Assembly (NCBI RefSeq): GCF_964059235.1
Contig: NZ_OZ060452.1
Location: 434,001 to 498,000, forward strand
DNA length: 64,000 bases
Direction of reading: 5' to 3'
Source of the DNA: Candidatus Tisiphia endosymbiont of Nedyus quadrimaculatus
Lineage (GTDB): Bacteria; Pseudomonadota; Alphaproteobacteria; Rickettsiales; Rickettsiaceae
Shown here piece after piece: positions 1 through 8,888 of the stretch (positions within the stretch are counted from its first letter, which is position 1; the number at the start of each line of letters is the position of its first letter). The notes below the pieces were generated by a model. It was given only the letters and a program-made list of their open reading frames with translations. It had not been told where the DNA came from and did no database searches. The position numbers and the translations under genes are program-made.

Positions 1-1422
1 ATATCACGTAATACAGTTAGAAGTATCATTCGTACGCAAGGAGAGATTAAATCTGATTATATACGAATAATTCAACCTATACCTAAACTCGGGAAATATA
101 TTGAGAGTCTTGAGAGGATGTTGCGGGATAATAAGAATTCAAAGCCTAAAAAAACAGGGAAAGCTTTATTTGAGGAGTTAAAGATTTATGGGTATCAAGG
201 CAGTTACTCTGCTGTTAGTCGTTATATTAACACTTGGAATGATAGAAATTTTGAGATTAATATAAAAGCTTGCGTACCTTTATCCTTTGCTCCTGGGGAA
301 GCTTACCAATTTGACTGGAGTAGTGAGCAAGTAATATTAGCTGGAGAAATAATAAATGTTAAAGTAGCTCACTTTGTTTTGTGTTATAGCCGTAAAAAAT
401 TTATCTATATTTATCCTACTGAAGCTCAAGAGATGGTATTTGATGCACATGTTAGAGCCTTTACTTTTTTTGGTGGTAGTCCAACTAAAGGGATTTATGA
501 TAATATGAAGACTGCTGTCAGTAAGGTTTTAAAAGGCTCTAATAATAGAGAATGGAATCCAAAGTTTGAAAAGCTCTGCGCACATTATCTCATTGAACCG
601 ATAGCATGTTCTCCAGCTCGAGGTAATGAAAAAGGTAGGGTTGAGCGACAAGTACAGATTGACCGGGAACAGTTCTTTACTCCTATGCCAAAAGCTTTAA
701 CCTTGCAAGAATTAAACGATATATTAACCAGCAGATTAGTTACTTATAATAGCTCTCATAAACACCCCGAATATAAAGATAAGACTATAGATGAAGCATA
801 TCAACTAGAACGTAATTTTTTAGTATCCGTGCCTGTATTATTTAACGGTTGCAAAGAAATAGATATCAAGGTTTCTATTACTTGTTTGGCTAGATATGAA
901 AGCAATAATTATAGCGTTCACTGTAGTTGTGCTGGGAAAATAGTACAATGTAAGATATATGCTGAACATCTAGTATTTATTTATAATGGTCAAGAGGTAG
1001 GTCGTCATAAACGGAAATTTACTAAGGGAGAAACTTGTTATGACGTCAATCATTATCTGCCAATATTAAGGTATAAACCCGGAGCATTAAGAAATGGTGA
1101 ACCATTCCTTAATATGAATTTACCAGAAGAGCTCATAGAAGTTAGAAGACGTCTTGAGAGCAGCCCAGCAGGTACAAGAGATTTTGCTCATATATTATCG
1201 TATATAGCAATGGAATCCATAGAAGCAGTAGTATCAGCATGCACCCAAGCACTAAAAATAGGAACTGTTAGTAAGGAGGTAATTTTAAATATTATATTAC
1301 GTAATAAAGATGAGTTAAAAGTAACAGAGCCAAGTAATTACCAAGAATATCATACTTTAAAACATATCCCGAAAGCTAATTGTGAGATATACGATAATTT
1401 TCTCAAGTTAGGAGGTAAGTAA
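1..1422 (+). CDS. istA: IS21-family transposase IstA (5' end beyond window)
   Basis: DDE transposase of an IS21 element. The reading frame is open from base 1 (it reads ISRNTVRSIIRTQG, a helix-turn-helix-like stretch), so the ATG at 118 is internal and the gene starts left of the window. The integrase core shows the acidic residues expected of the family: YQFDWS (about residue 66 counted from 118), GIYDNMK (D127) and the NEKGRVE motif (about 170-175). The stop overlaps the istB start by one base (TAATG), the usual translationally coupled istAB arrangement. The catalytic motifs look intact, so the enzyme could be active, although the right end of the element carries another IS. Confidence 0.93.
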   Translation: MSRNTVRSIIRTQGEIKSDYIRIIQPIPKLGKYIESLERMLRDNKNSKPKKTGKALFEELKIYGYQGSYSAVSRYINTWNDRNFEINIKACVPLSFAPGEAYQFDWSSEQVILAGEIINVKVAHFVLCYSRKKFIYIYPTEAQEMVFDAHVRAFTFFGGSPTKGIYDNMKTAVSKVLKGSNNREWNPKFEKLCAHYLIEPIACSPARGNEKGRVERQVQIDREQFFTPMPKALTLQELNDILTSRLVTYNSSHKHPEYKDKTIDEAYQLERNFLVSVPVLFNGCKEIDIKVSITCLARYESNNYSVHCSCAGKIVQCKIYAEHLVFIYNGQEVGRHKRKFTKGETCYDVNHYLPILRYKPGALRNGEPFLNMNLPEELIEVRRRLESSPAGTRDFAHILSYIAMESIEAVVSACTQALKIGTVSKEVILNIILRNKDELKVTEPSNYQEYHTLKHIPKANCEIYDNFLKLGGK

Positions 1423-2171
1423 TGAACAATGTATATCAAGAATCTACTAGAGAAGATATTATAAATGTTATGAGAAAGCTAAAATTTACAGGGATGCTTG
1501 AGTCTTATGATGAAATTATATCTGATGCCATAAGGCGTAAAGAAGCCTCGAATTATATTTTACATAATTTATTAAAATCTGAACTAACAACACGAACTCT
1601 TAGGTCTATTCAAAGTAGGATTAGCGCAGCAAAGTTTCCTGAGAAAAAAGATATAGATAATTTCATATTTATCGATACCCCAATAAACCAAGAACAAATT
1701 ATGCATCTATATAGTTGCGAGTTTATTAAAACATCTAGAAATATAATCCTAGTTGGTGGTACTGGTAGCGGTAAAACTCACCTAGCTATTGCATTAAGTA
1801 CAAAAGCAGTACGAAAAGGTTATAAATCAAGATTTTTTAATCTTGTAGATCTTGCTAATCAATTAGAATATGAAAAGAACTCTGCTCAGGTAGGAAAACT
1901 AGCAGCTTCCTTGCAAAAAATAGATGTACTAGTCCTAGATGAGCTTGGTTATCTACCATTTTCTAAGAATGGCGGTCAACTTATCTTTCATCTATTATCT
2001 AAAATACATTCCAACACTTCAATTATTATTACTACTAATCTTATATTCTCAGAATGGTCACAAATATTTGGTTGTAATAAAATGACTTCAGCGCTACTTG
2101 ATAGAGTTTGTCATAATTGTGATATCATTGAAACGGGAAATGAAAGTTATCGTATGAAAAAAAAACAATAG
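1422..2171 (+). CDS. istB: IS21-family helper ATPase IstB
   Basis: AAA+ ATPase that assists IstA in target selection and strand transfer of IS21 elements; a DnaC/DnaA relative. Of 249 residues, Walker A is GGTGSGKT at 112-119 and Walker B lies in VLVLDELGYLP at about 168-178, followed by the ITTN sensor-like segment. The N-terminal about 90 residues form the helical IstB domain. The length is normal for the family. It overlaps istA by one base. An IS256 element begins 16 bases after its stop. Confidence 0.95.
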   Translation: MNNVYQESTREDIINVMRKLKFTGMLESYDEIISDAIRRKEASNYILHNLLKSELTTRTLRSIQSRISAAKFPEKKDIDNFIFIDTPINQEQIMHLYSCEFIKTSRNIILVGGTGSGKTHLAIALSTKAVRKGYKSRFFNLVDLANQLEYEKNSAQVGKLAASLQKIDVLVLDELGYLPFSKNGGQLIFHLLSKIHSNTSIIITTNLIFSEWSQIFGCNKMTSALLDRVCHNCDIIETGNESYRMKKKQ

Positions 2172-2210
2172 TTCTAGAGAACATTCGCTGAACTGTGTCA
2201 GTATAGAATA

Positions 2211-3461
2211 TCATACTTTAAAATTCAACCTATCAGGGAAGAAAATATCTAGCTGCGAAACGGTCACTGCCCAATTTGGTATTGGCATATTCCATTTAGC
2301 TGTAATCTGTTTTATAGCACAAAATACCAGTTTAAACAAAGCATTTTCACTAGTAAAAGCTCCTTTTGTTTTAGTATATTTTCTGACTTGACGGTGAAAA
2401 CCCTCAATCGGATTGGTGGTATAAATCAGCTTTCTAACCTCGCCTGAATACTTAAAATACGTTGCTAGATTATCCCAATTTTGTTGCCAAGATTTAATAA
2501 CCATCGGATATTTTTTACCCCATTTTTCCTCAAGTCGTAGCAGGTTATATTCTGCCACATCTCTACTTTCCGCTTGGTAAATCATCTTTAAATCTACCAT
2601 AAATGATTTCTGATCTTTGCTAGCTACATGCTTTAAAGAATTACGAATTTGATGTACTATACAAAGCTGTATTTCAGTTTTTGGAAATACTGTATTAATG
2701 GCTTCCGGAAAACCTTTCAGCCCGTCAATACAGGTTATTAATATATCTCTCATACCACGTGTTTTTAAATCGTTAAGAACACCTAACCAAAAATGTGATC
2801 CTTCTGATTCACAAGCATAAAATCCTAGAATATCCTTATGACCATTTTGGTCAATCCCCATAATATTATAAACAACTTTAGTTGTTACTTTGTTATCTTG
2901 TCTAACCTTAAAAAACATAGCATCAAGAAAAACTATCGCATACATCGCTTCAAGTGGTCTACTTCGCCATTCATTTAATTGCGGCATCAGCTTGTCGGTA
3001 ACAGATGAAATTGTAGCAGCTGATACCTCTACACCATATATCTCTTGTAGGTGTCCAGCAATCCCTTCGTAAGATGTCCCAAGATCATAAAGAGCTAATA
3101 TTTTATTATCCAGCTCCTCATTTAAAATAGTTTGTCTTTTTTTAATCAATTGTGGTTCAAAACTACCATTACGGTCTCTTGGTGTTTCAAGTTCGAAGGA
3201 ACCTGTAGCCGTCTTCATAGTCTTAGTATTAATGCCGTTTCTACGGTTACTACCTTGTTCCAAACTATTTTCTAGTAAGTGATAATCCATTTCACCTTCT
3301 AGGGCAAGCTCCGTAAAATCTTTCACTAAAGACGTTAGCAGTCCACTTGGACCAAGTAATGGCTTGCCTTGGTATAGTCCTTGTATGATCTCCATACATT
3401 TATCTTGATTAAGTATTTGTGATACTTTATCTAGTTGAATTGGTTTCATTGGTTTACTCAT
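2211..3461 (-). CDS. IS256-family (Mutator-type) transposase
   Basis: DDE transposase of 416 residues, the usual IS256 length. Seen in order: an N-terminal DNA-binding part, the first acidic residue in FLDAMFFKVR, the second in TCIDGLKGFPEAI, the CIVHQIRNS motif and the C-terminal NPIEGFHRQVRK segment with the catalytic glutamate. No frameshift or missing motif is visible, so the enzyme may be functional. It reads opposite to istAB. Confidence 0.95.
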   Translation of the reverse strand: MSKPMKPIQLDKVSQILNQDKCMEIIQGLYQGKPLLGPSGLLTSLVKDFTELALEGEMDYHLLENSLEQGSNRRNGINTKTMKTATGSFELETPRDRNGSFEPQLIKKRQTILNEELDNKILALYDLGTSYEGIAGHLQEIYGVEVSAATISSVTDKLMPQLNEWRSRPLEAMYAIVFLDAMFFKVRQDNKVTTKVVYNIMGIDQNGHKDILGFYACESEGSHFWLGVLNDLKTRGMRDILITCIDGLKGFPEAINTVFPKTEIQLCIVHQIRNSLKHVASKDQKSFMVDLKMIYQAESRDVAEYNLLRLEEKWGKKYPMVIKSWQQNWDNLATYFKYSGEVRKLIYTTNPIEGFHRQVRKYTKTKGAFTSENALFKLVFCAIKQITAKWNMPIPNWAVTVSQLDIFFPDRLNFKV

Positions 3462-3483
3462 GTCAAATTTCCTATTATTTTAC

Positions 3484-3531
3484 GCGAAGAACATGTGGAT
3501 AAGTTGATAGTAACTTATCCACATTCTTCGC
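3484..3531. repeat. Hairpin with two opposed DnaA-box sequences inside the IS256 element
   Basis: The arms run from GCGAAGAA to TTCTTCGC and hold TGTGGATAA (3494-3502) and TTATCCACA (3515-3523), with a short loop. It sits just upstream of the transposase start, between it and the right end. It could act on transposase expression or bind DnaA; neither is shown. Confidence 0.6.
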
Positions 3532-3793
3532 TATTTACAACATCAATAATCTTTATTTTATATATTTAAAAGATTATCTTTTTCTATTTGACACAGTTAG
3601 ACGAACATTCCCTAGTTCTAGACTTATGTGGGTCATTTTTCAACGCTTATTGACAAATATTTGACTATATTGATAAATTATTGACAGATATTATAAAATT
3701 AACTACAGTTAAATTTTAATTTGGACTATTCAGGTAAAACATTATAAATACTAGGCTTTTGAGGTTAAATCATGGAGAATATTGTAGTAAATG

Positions 3794-3868
3794 TGGTGCC
3801 GCTAGTAGGAATTGAACCTACGACCTCATCATTACCAATGATGTGCTCTACCTCTGAGCTATAGCGGC
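3794..3868 (-). tRNA. tRNA-Thr (GGT)
   Basis: The reverse strand folds as a cloverleaf: acceptor GCCGCTA paired with TAGCGGC, anticodon stem CATCA/TGATG with loop TTGGTAA, and T loop GGTTCAATTCC. The anticodon is GGT, which reads ACC/ACU threonine codons. The 3' CCA is encoded. It stands alone between the IS cluster and yraN. Confidence 0.96.
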
Positions 3869-4026
3869 CTAGTTTTAAGAGAAGTCTCAGACTATATGAG
3901 TATGATCTTCTTGACATATATTGCTTTATTGGTCAAGCAATAATTTTAAAATAATTACTTAGTCAGTTAGCATTTGAGTGTATAGTGTATAATTAGATTC
4001 TTTTTCGTCTAGTAGAAAAAACTCTA

Positions 4027-4404
4027 TTACCATGCGTTTTCAATAATAATTGGTATACTGTAAGGTTTAATAATTATTAGGTCAAATCTAACTTGATAAT
4101 TTTGGTATTTTGGGTTAGAGCTTAAAAATACACTAGCAGATCTTTTTATTCTTGCTTGTTGATGAGTTGATAATATCCGATCATCAACGTCAGAACGCCT
4201 TGCTTTTACCTCTATAAAAACAAGTTGTTTTCCACGTAGGGCGATAATATCAATCTCACCAACATAATATCTTTTACGATGGTGAAGAATTTGATAAAAT
4301 TTAATTTTATAAATAACAATAGCCACATACTCAGCTATTAAACCGAATGTAATCCTTTTCATAATAATGTTTGCAAGAACTTGAAGAATTTCGAGTACAT
4401 TCAC
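4027..4404 (-). CDS. YraN-family (UPF0102) putative endonuclease
   Basis: Small protein of the YraN/UPF0102 family, which has a restriction-endonuclease-like fold. The signature is GEIDIIALRGKQLVFIEVKA at about residues 48-67, with the D and E-V-K residues of a PD-(D/E)XK site. The upstream part (AEYVA...RKRYYV) matches the family's N-terminal helix. The annotated start adds about 15 residues; the internal ATG at 4359 (MKRITFGL) would give a more usual length. The cellular role of the family is not settled. It is a single gene between two tRNAs. Confidence 0.85.
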   Translation of the reverse strand: MNVLEILQVLANIIMKRITFGLIAEYVAIVIYKIKFYQILHHRKRYYVGEIDIIALRGKQLVFIEVKARRSDVDDRILSTHQQARIKRSASVFLSSNPKYQNYQVRFDLIIIKPYSIPIIIENAW

Positions 4405-4568
4405 CGCATAATAGCATATATATCAAGTAGCACTAATGACTTTTATATATAAAATATAAAAAAAATCGCAGTATACTTAATGCTTTAAAGAATTGGTTGT
4501 TGATTCTTATTGCGAAAACCCCCATTATACAAATTCTAGATAACAAACCACCACATGAATTAGCATTT

Positions 4569-4645
4569 TGGTAGCGAGGGAGGGATTTGAACCCCCGACA
4601 CGCGGATTATGATTCCGCTGCTCTAACCAACTGAGCTACCCCGCC
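4569..4645 (-). tRNA. tRNA-Met (CAT), elongator type
   Basis: The reverse strand gives acceptor GGCGGGG, a D arm with AGCTCAGTTGGTTAGAGC, anticodon stem GCGGA/TCCGC with loop ATCATAA, T loop GGTTCAAATCC and an encoded CCA. The anticodon is CAT. The sequence resembles alphaproteobacterial elongator tRNA-Met rather than the initiator (the acceptor's first pair is matched). A tRNA-Ile2 identity through lysidine is less likely. Confidence 0.93.
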
Positions 4646-4707
4646 ATGATGGAAAGAGCTTCAGAAAAATCACATGCTAGACAACTCCAAACAGACTCTG
4701 TAAAATT

Positions 4708-5184
4708 CTAACGTTTAGAGAATTGAGTACTTTTTCTAGCTTTATGCTTACCATATTTCTTCCGTTCTACAACCCTTGAGTCTCTTGTTAAGAAACCAGA
4801 TTTGCGTAAAATACTATGAAATTCTGGTGCAATTTTGTCAAGAGCTCTAGAAACACCGTGTAGTACAGCACCCAGTTGTCCTGATATTCCACCACCTCTG
4901 ACAGTACATATTATATCATATTGTCCAGCAGTATTGGTTACAACAAATGGTCGCAAGAGAGATTTGGTATGAGCTTCACGAGTGAAATATTGCTCCATAT
5001 TTTTTTTGTTGACAATTACCTTGCCACTACCGCTTTTTAACCAAACTCTAGCTATTGCACTTTTTCTTCTACCTGTACCATAGACTTTATTATCACTGCT
5101 TCCTACAGGCGTTTTAGGCTTAACTAACTTACTCTGAACTGTATCGCTTTTGGTTTTTTCGCTTTGAACCTTTAATGTTGTCAT
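4708..5184 (-). CDS. rpsI: 30S ribosomal protein S9
   Basis: Small-subunit protein whose C-terminal tail reaches the P-site tRNA. The core starts with [17 protein letters not shown] at about residue 34 and ends with the basic [18 protein letters not shown] tail, which closes on SKR as in other S9 proteins. At 158 residues it is longer than the usual 130 because of an N-terminal extension of about 30 residues rich in Lys, Ser and Thr, as in other rickettsial S9 proteins. It lies 6 bases after rplM, the conserved L13-S9 operon. Confidence 0.98.
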   Translation of the reverse strand: MTTLKVQSEKTKSDTVQSKLVKPKTPVGSSDNKVYGTGRRKSAIARVWLKSGSGKVIVNKKNMEQYFTREAHTKSLLRPFVVTNTAGQYDIICTVRGGGISGQLGAVLHGVSRALDKIAPEFHSILRKSGFLTRDSRVVERKKYGKHKARKSTQFSKR

Positions 5185-5190
5185 AATTCA

Positions 5191-5658
5191 CTATTTTTTA
5201 TTCTTTGTATTTTTGCTTGCAAAATCATAAGACTCAGGTTGCTGAGCTTTATGTGGGTGTTCATTCTCTGCATAGACATATAGATTACCCATCTGCTTTG
5301 ATCCCAAAACATTTCGCGTAATCATTCTTTTTACAGCAAGCTTAACGACACGTTCAGGATACTTACCAGACAGAATTTTTCCAGCTGTTGTATCCTTTAT
5401 TCCACCTGGGAAACCAGTATGGCGATAATAAAACTTACCATCTTTAAGGTCTGATTTTTTACCTGTCAAGCAAATATGCTTGGCATTAATTATTATTACA
5501 TAATCTCCACAATCTAAATGAGGAGTGAAGGAAGGCTTATGTTTGCCGCGTAAGATTTTAGCTACTTCACTAGCAAGTCTACCTAATACAAGGTCTTTAG
5601 CATCTATGACCCACCACTTCTTCTGAATTTGTGATGGTTTTGCAGAATAAGTTTTCAC
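5191..5658 (-). CDS. rplM: 50S ribosomal protein L13
   Basis: Early-assembly large-subunit protein. The motifs [18 protein letters not shown] near the start, [19 protein letters not shown] and the [19 protein letters not shown] segment are all present. The 155-residue length includes a short Ser/Asn/Lys-rich tail. It is the first gene of the rplM-rpsI pair and the upstream 120 bases are free of genes, so the operon promoter should lie there. Confidence 0.98.
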   Translation of the reverse strand: MKTYSAKPSQIQKKWWVIDAKDLVLGRLASEVAKILRGKHKPSFTPHLDCGDYVIIINAKHICLTGKKSDLKDGKFYYRHTGFPGGIKDTTAGKILSGKYPERVVKLAVKRMITRNVLGSKQMGNLYVYAENEHPHKAQQPESYDFASKNTKNKK

Positions 5659-5780
5659 GTTATATATCTTTATTAATTAGAATTAATGTTATCATTGTCC
5701 CAGCCTAGGCTATACTAAATAGCATTATAACCACTATTTTGTCAAGATAAATGTAAATATATATTTAACATAGTTCTTGA

Positions 5781-7025
5781 CTACTCGACAAACATAATTT
5801 TTTTATCAGTAGCAAAATACATACTACCACAGCAGGTTTTTCCATGATATTCAATATTTTTAGTAATTTTAGTAATCTGTGGAGTAGTGCTTAAATTACC
5901 ATTAACATCTGATTGGAAACTATATAATTCACCTTTAGTGGAAATAATATTTAAATTCCACTCTTTTGTCTCAACTACCTTACCAATTATAGGGGGTAGG
6001 AATGATGCAGCTTTAACTTTTTTAATATCTTTCCCATCATTTAGATCTGCTACAAACTTGACTTTACCAAAATCAGTACTTATAGCAGCTATTTGTCCAG
6101 CATTATTTGTTATAAATAAACTATTACCAGCTAACAGCATGGATTGCACATCATAAGCTTTGGTTTGCCAAAGAATATTACCCGTCATGATATCTAACTT
6201 TACTATCTTACCAGCACTATTAGCTATATATATATGAGAGTTATTGACAATAGGTTTGCATAATATAGATGCTGCCTCAAAATTTGGTAAACCTATTTCC
6301 TGCTGACTAGATAAATCGTTAGTCCATAACACTTGACCGCTACTAGCTTCTAGAGCAAGAATTTGCCCTGAATTATAGTTTACTATTACATGATTATTTT
6401 GTACTATTGGGCTAACATGGTAACTTGATGACAAAGTTTCTACTACACCTTCATGTTGCCAAACAAAATTTAAGTTATCAATATTAATCGCTAATATTTG
6501 ATTAGTTACTGTTTGAACTACAATAGTATGATTATTAATTAATACCGGTTTTACTCTAGTAATATCAGGCAACTCTTTTCTGATTATTTCATGACCTGAC
6601 CTACTATCTAATACTACCAAGAATCTTGAACCATAGGTAACATATAGTTTATCATTGTGGCATAAGATCCCTCCACCAACATAATAATCACTCTTGTTAG
6701 TGCTGATATTATATGACCACATAATAGATTTATCTTTCATAGAAAAAGCGGAAATATTACCTTTAGTATCAATGGTATAGGCAACAGCTTTATTAAAAAT
6801 TGGCTCTGATATTATTTTATATTTTGCAACAGTATATTCCTTATTTTGCAGCTGTTCAGGGCTAAATATATTTGTTTTTACAGTAGAATCTATTTGAATT
6901 GTTTCATTACTTTCTACAGATAATCTAGGAGTTAATTCTACAATATTTTTAATCTTTTTAGCTCCAAGACCGCAAGAAGTTAGAATAAACGGTAGTAAGA
7001 AAATAATTAATCGTTGTTTTATCAT
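5781..7025 (-). CDS. bamB: Outer membrane assembly lipoprotein BamB
   Basis: Lipoprotein of the BAM complex that helps fold beta-barrel proteins into the outer membrane. A lipoprotein signal peptide ends in LTSC, with the lipidated cysteine at residue 18. The rest consists of repeated PQQ-like propeller blades (for example GQVLWTNDL, GNILWQTKAY, DKSIMWSYN). At 414 residues it is close to the family length. A YfgM-like gene lies upstream on the same strand, as in many proteobacteria where yfgM and bamB are neighbours, here separated by about 290 bases of repeats. Confidence 0.93.
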   Translation of the reverse strand: MIKQRLIIFLLPFILTSCGLGAKKIKNIVELTPRLSVESNETIQIDSTVKTNIFSPEQLQNKEYTVAKYKIISEPIFNKAVAYTIDTKGNISAFSMKDKSIMWSYNISTNKSDYYVGGGILCHNDKLYVTYGSRFLVVLDSRSGHEIIRKELPDITRVKPVLINNHTIVVQTVTNQILAINIDNLNFVWQHEGVVETLSSSYHVSPIVQNNHVIVNYNSGQILALEASSGQVLWTNDLSSQQEIGLPNFEAASILCKPIVNNSHIYIANSAGKIVKLDIMTGNILWQTKAYDVQSMLLAGNSLFITNNAGQIAAISTDFGKVKFVADLNDGKDIKKVKAASFLPPIIGKVVETKEWNLNIISTKGELYSFQSDVNGNLSTTPQITKITKNIEYHGKTCCGSMYFATDKKIMFVE

Positions 7026-7062
7026 AATTTAAGCCTTTGTTATTACGCGAATTCGGTGAAAT

Positions 7063-7156
7063 TATAGATTGCTTCGTCGACCTACGGTCTCCTCGCAATG
7101 ACGTTTTATAGACGTATATGTCATTGCGAGCGAACGTATGTGAGCGTGGCAATCCA
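7063..7156. repeat. CGTCATTGCGAG-type palindromic element
   Basis: GATTGCTTCGTCGACC opens the unit and GTGGCAATCC closes it. The middle pairs CTCGCAATGACG with GTCATTGCGAG. The same family recurs at about 10555-10735, 26303-26412 and 44575-44715. It lies between bamB and the YfgM-like gene. A short reading frame across it is repeat-derived, not a gene. Confidence 0.8.
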
Positions 7157-7269
7157 TTTTGCTAAAAACATGATTTTAAAAGATTAAAATCATGTTTTTA
7201 GCTTTAGAAAGGTTTAAAATGCATTCGCGTTAGCCGCTTTAAGAATGCATTTTTCCTTATATTAAAGCC

Positions 7270-7307
7270 AATTCGGGATAAGAATTAACTAATTCTTATC
7301 CCGAATT
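7270..7307. terminator. 38-bp hairpin after the YfgM-like gene
   Basis: Near-perfect palindrome with arms AATTCGGGATAAGAATTA and its complement. It starts 6 bases beyond the stop of the minus-strand YfgM-like gene, a place where it would act as a terminator. The same sequence occurs at 8824-8861 and 55674-55711, so it is also a dispersed repeat. Confidence 0.6.
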
Positions 7308-7312
7308 GAGGT

Positions 7313-7966
7313 TTATTGTAAGTTTGAAAGTAAAGCTTTAGCCTGCTCTTTAACTACTTGAGTTGTACTTTCTAGTGATATTACCTTTTTCAAAGTATTT
7401 TCTGCTAAACCTTTTGAGTTGTTGTTAATATACCAAATTGCTTTGATAATATTTGCAGTACCAAAGAATGGTTTATTCTCATCATCAAAATAATTTAAAT
7501 ATTCCTCAATTTCATTAATGTTTACATTAGATAAATTTGTTTCGTCTATCATTAAACTTAACCAAACTAGACGTGCATATGCACTTGTTAATTCGGCATA
7601 ATTCTTGTTATCAATAATTTTCTTTAATAAAGTTCTAGCCTCTATAAAATCTCCTTGTTGTATTTTTATACTGACTTGTTCGATAGCAGCAAGCTCTCCT
7701 ACTTTATTATTACTTGTTTCAATTAAATTATCCAACGACTTTATGGTTAGGTCTTTATTGTCATTGATAAGCGACATAGACTTAACTAAAATATCACCTG
7801 TCTTTTGATTATTCTTTATTTTCTTACCATCAAGCCAATTGTTTATTAGCATAAATAATACAACTATTAGTGCGAGTATTATAGTTATAGGAAGAAGTTT
7901 TTTAAAGTAATAAAGTTTCTTTTCTTCATTTTTATCATTTAAGACTTCTTCTAAAATGTCAGTCAT
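7313..7966 (-). CDS. YfgM-like inner-membrane tetratricopeptide protein
   Basis: Single-pass membrane protein of 217 residues. It has an acidic, Lys-rich cytoplasmic start, one transmembrane helix at about 25-43, then a helical domain resembling TPR repeats (IEARTLLKKIIDNKNYAELTS and similar). YfgM-family proteins associate with the Sec translocon and periplasmic chaperones. Location next to bamB supports the assignment, since yfgM-bamB is a conserved pair. Sequence similarity alone is weak, hence moderate confidence. Confidence 0.75.
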   Translation of the reverse strand: MTDILEEVLNDKNEEKKLYYFKKLLPITIILALIVVLFMLINNWLDGKKIKNNQKTGDILVKSMSLINDNKDLTIKSLDNLIETSNNKVGELAAIEQVSIKIQQGDFIEARTLLKKIIDNKNYAELTSAYARLVWLSLMIDETNLSNVNINEIEEYLNYFDDENKPFFGTANIIKAIWYINNNSKGLAENTLKKVISLESTTQVVKEQAKALLSNLQ

Positions 7967-7994
7967 TATTATTTACCTTTTTGTTCATAAGAAC

Positions 7995-8747
7995 CTAACG
8001 CTTACAAGCAAATTTGGTTCTTGCATCCTTAGCTCTTTTTATTGATGTAGCTGATCTACTCGGAAATTCTGTTTCAAGTTTATCAAGAATAGAACATGCC
8101 TCTTGTATTTTCTTCAATTCCCCAAGAGATAATGCTAATTTTAACAATGAGTCAGAAGCTTTAGAGCCTTTTGGTGATTGCTTGTAACCTTTTAGATAAT
8201 TTATAGCCGCTTTATCAAACATATTACGTCTAAAAAAAGATTCTCCGTACCAAAAATATGCATTACTTACCAAAGGACTATTAGAGTAATTTTTTAAAAA
8301 ATTTGCAAATTTTTCTTCTGCATCGGTTAATTTATTATCTTTTAAAGAGGCAAGTGCTAAGTCATAAAGTTGCTTATCTTTTGCTATCCCCGAGATGGGT
8401 TTTGCAATATCATACGACGCAACTTCTTTTTGTACTTCTTTAGTAGCTGGTATTTCAAAGACATCGCTAACTATAGAATCATCTGCTAAATTTTTTGCTG
8501 TACTGGTATCCTCAGAACTTATTACCTCTTGTTTTGTAGAGGCTAAAATTCTCTCTAATTTGGCAATAGTATGTTCAATTATTTCGACTCTGCCAAGTAA
8601 GTGTTGATTCTCTTTCTCCAAAATATCTAATCTTTCTGTGCAATCATTAGATGAATCAAATTTCAAACCTTTTCTAGTAATTTGATTTCCAGCAAATACT
8701 TGCGTAGAAATCAAAATAATCAATAAATGTATAGAAACTGCTTTCAT
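7995..8747 (-). CDS. cpoB: Tol-Pal associated cell division coordinator CpoB (YbgF)
   Basis: Periplasmic protein that links peptidoglycan synthesis and outer membrane constriction with Tol-Pal. The signal peptide ends at about QVFA-G (residue 19). A coiled-coil stretch covers about residues 37-75 (LDILEKENQHLLGRVEIIEH). The C-terminal 120 residues are the YbgF TPR domain starting at LYDLALASLKDNK, with ANAYFWYGE-like repeats. Length 250. Here it is followed by the YfgM-like gene rather than the tol genes, as often in reduced genomes. Confidence 0.9.
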   Translation of the reverse strand: MKAVSIHLLIILISTQVFAGNQITRKGLKFDSSNDCTERLDILEKENQHLLGRVEIIEHTIAKLERILASTKQEVISSEDTSTAKNLADDSIVSDVFEIPATKEVQKEVASYDIAKPISGIAKDKQLYDLALASLKDNKLTDAEEKFANFLKNYSNSPLVSNAYFWYGESFFRRNMFDKAAINYLKGYKQSPKGSKASDSLLKLALSLGELKKIQEACSILDKLETEFPSRSATSIKRAKDARTKFACKR

Positions 8748-8823
8748 GAATTAATATTTAATTTAAATGTTATAAAACCATCTGAGTATACTAAATGACG
8801 TTGTTTTAGCCACATTATACCCC

Positions 8824-8861
8824 AATTCGGGATAAGAATTAGTTAATTCTTATCCCGAATT
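8824..8861. terminator. 38-bp hairpin between rpoH and cpoB
   Basis: Palindrome of the AATTCGGGATAAG family, 28 bases beyond the minus-strand rpoH stop. Position and stem strength suit an intrinsic terminator, although no long U tract follows. It is identical over its core to the copy at 55674-55711. Confidence 0.5.
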
Positions 8862-8888
8862 CGCGTATTATGAGTTATGCATAAACCC

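Larger units (their letters stand above)
2187..3602 (-). mobile_element. IS256-family insertion sequence with 8-bp target duplication
   Basis: The element carries one transposase gene. Its ends are imperfect inverted repeats sharing AACTGTGTCA (left 2191-2200; right, reversed, 3590-3599). It is flanked on both sides by the direct repeat GAACATTC (2179-2186 and 3603-3610), matching the 8-9 bp duplication made by IS256 elements. The clean duplication suggests a fairly recent insertion into the IS21 right end. Confidence 0.88.
1..3700 (+). mobile_element. IS21-family element, left end beyond window, split by an IS256 insertion
   Basis: istA and istB are in the usual order. Removing the IS256 unit (2187-3602) and one 8-bp duplication rejoins istB's 3' flank to TTCTAGACTTATGTGG. 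Two similar AT-rich motifs, TTATTGACAAATATT and TTATTGACAGATATT, follow at about 3650-3693 and resemble the repeated terminal motifs of IS21 elements. The exact right end could not be set, so the end coordinate is approximate. Confidence 0.6.

Noticed and set aside
4569-4645. tRNA-Ile2 with lysidine at C34 as an identity for the CAT tRNA
   Set aside because: The body resembles alphaproteobacterial elongator tRNA-Met; no Ile2-specific features were seen.
5659-5780. Promoter for rplM-rpsI (TTGACA followed by TATAAT on the minus strand)
   Set aside because: The two boxes are only 10 bases apart, too close for a sigma-70 promoter, and no other -10 at 16-18 bases is convincing.
6958-7152. 64-residue minus-strand frame overlapping the bamB start
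   Set aside because: It covers the palindromic element upstream of bamB and its lipoprotein signal region in another frame.
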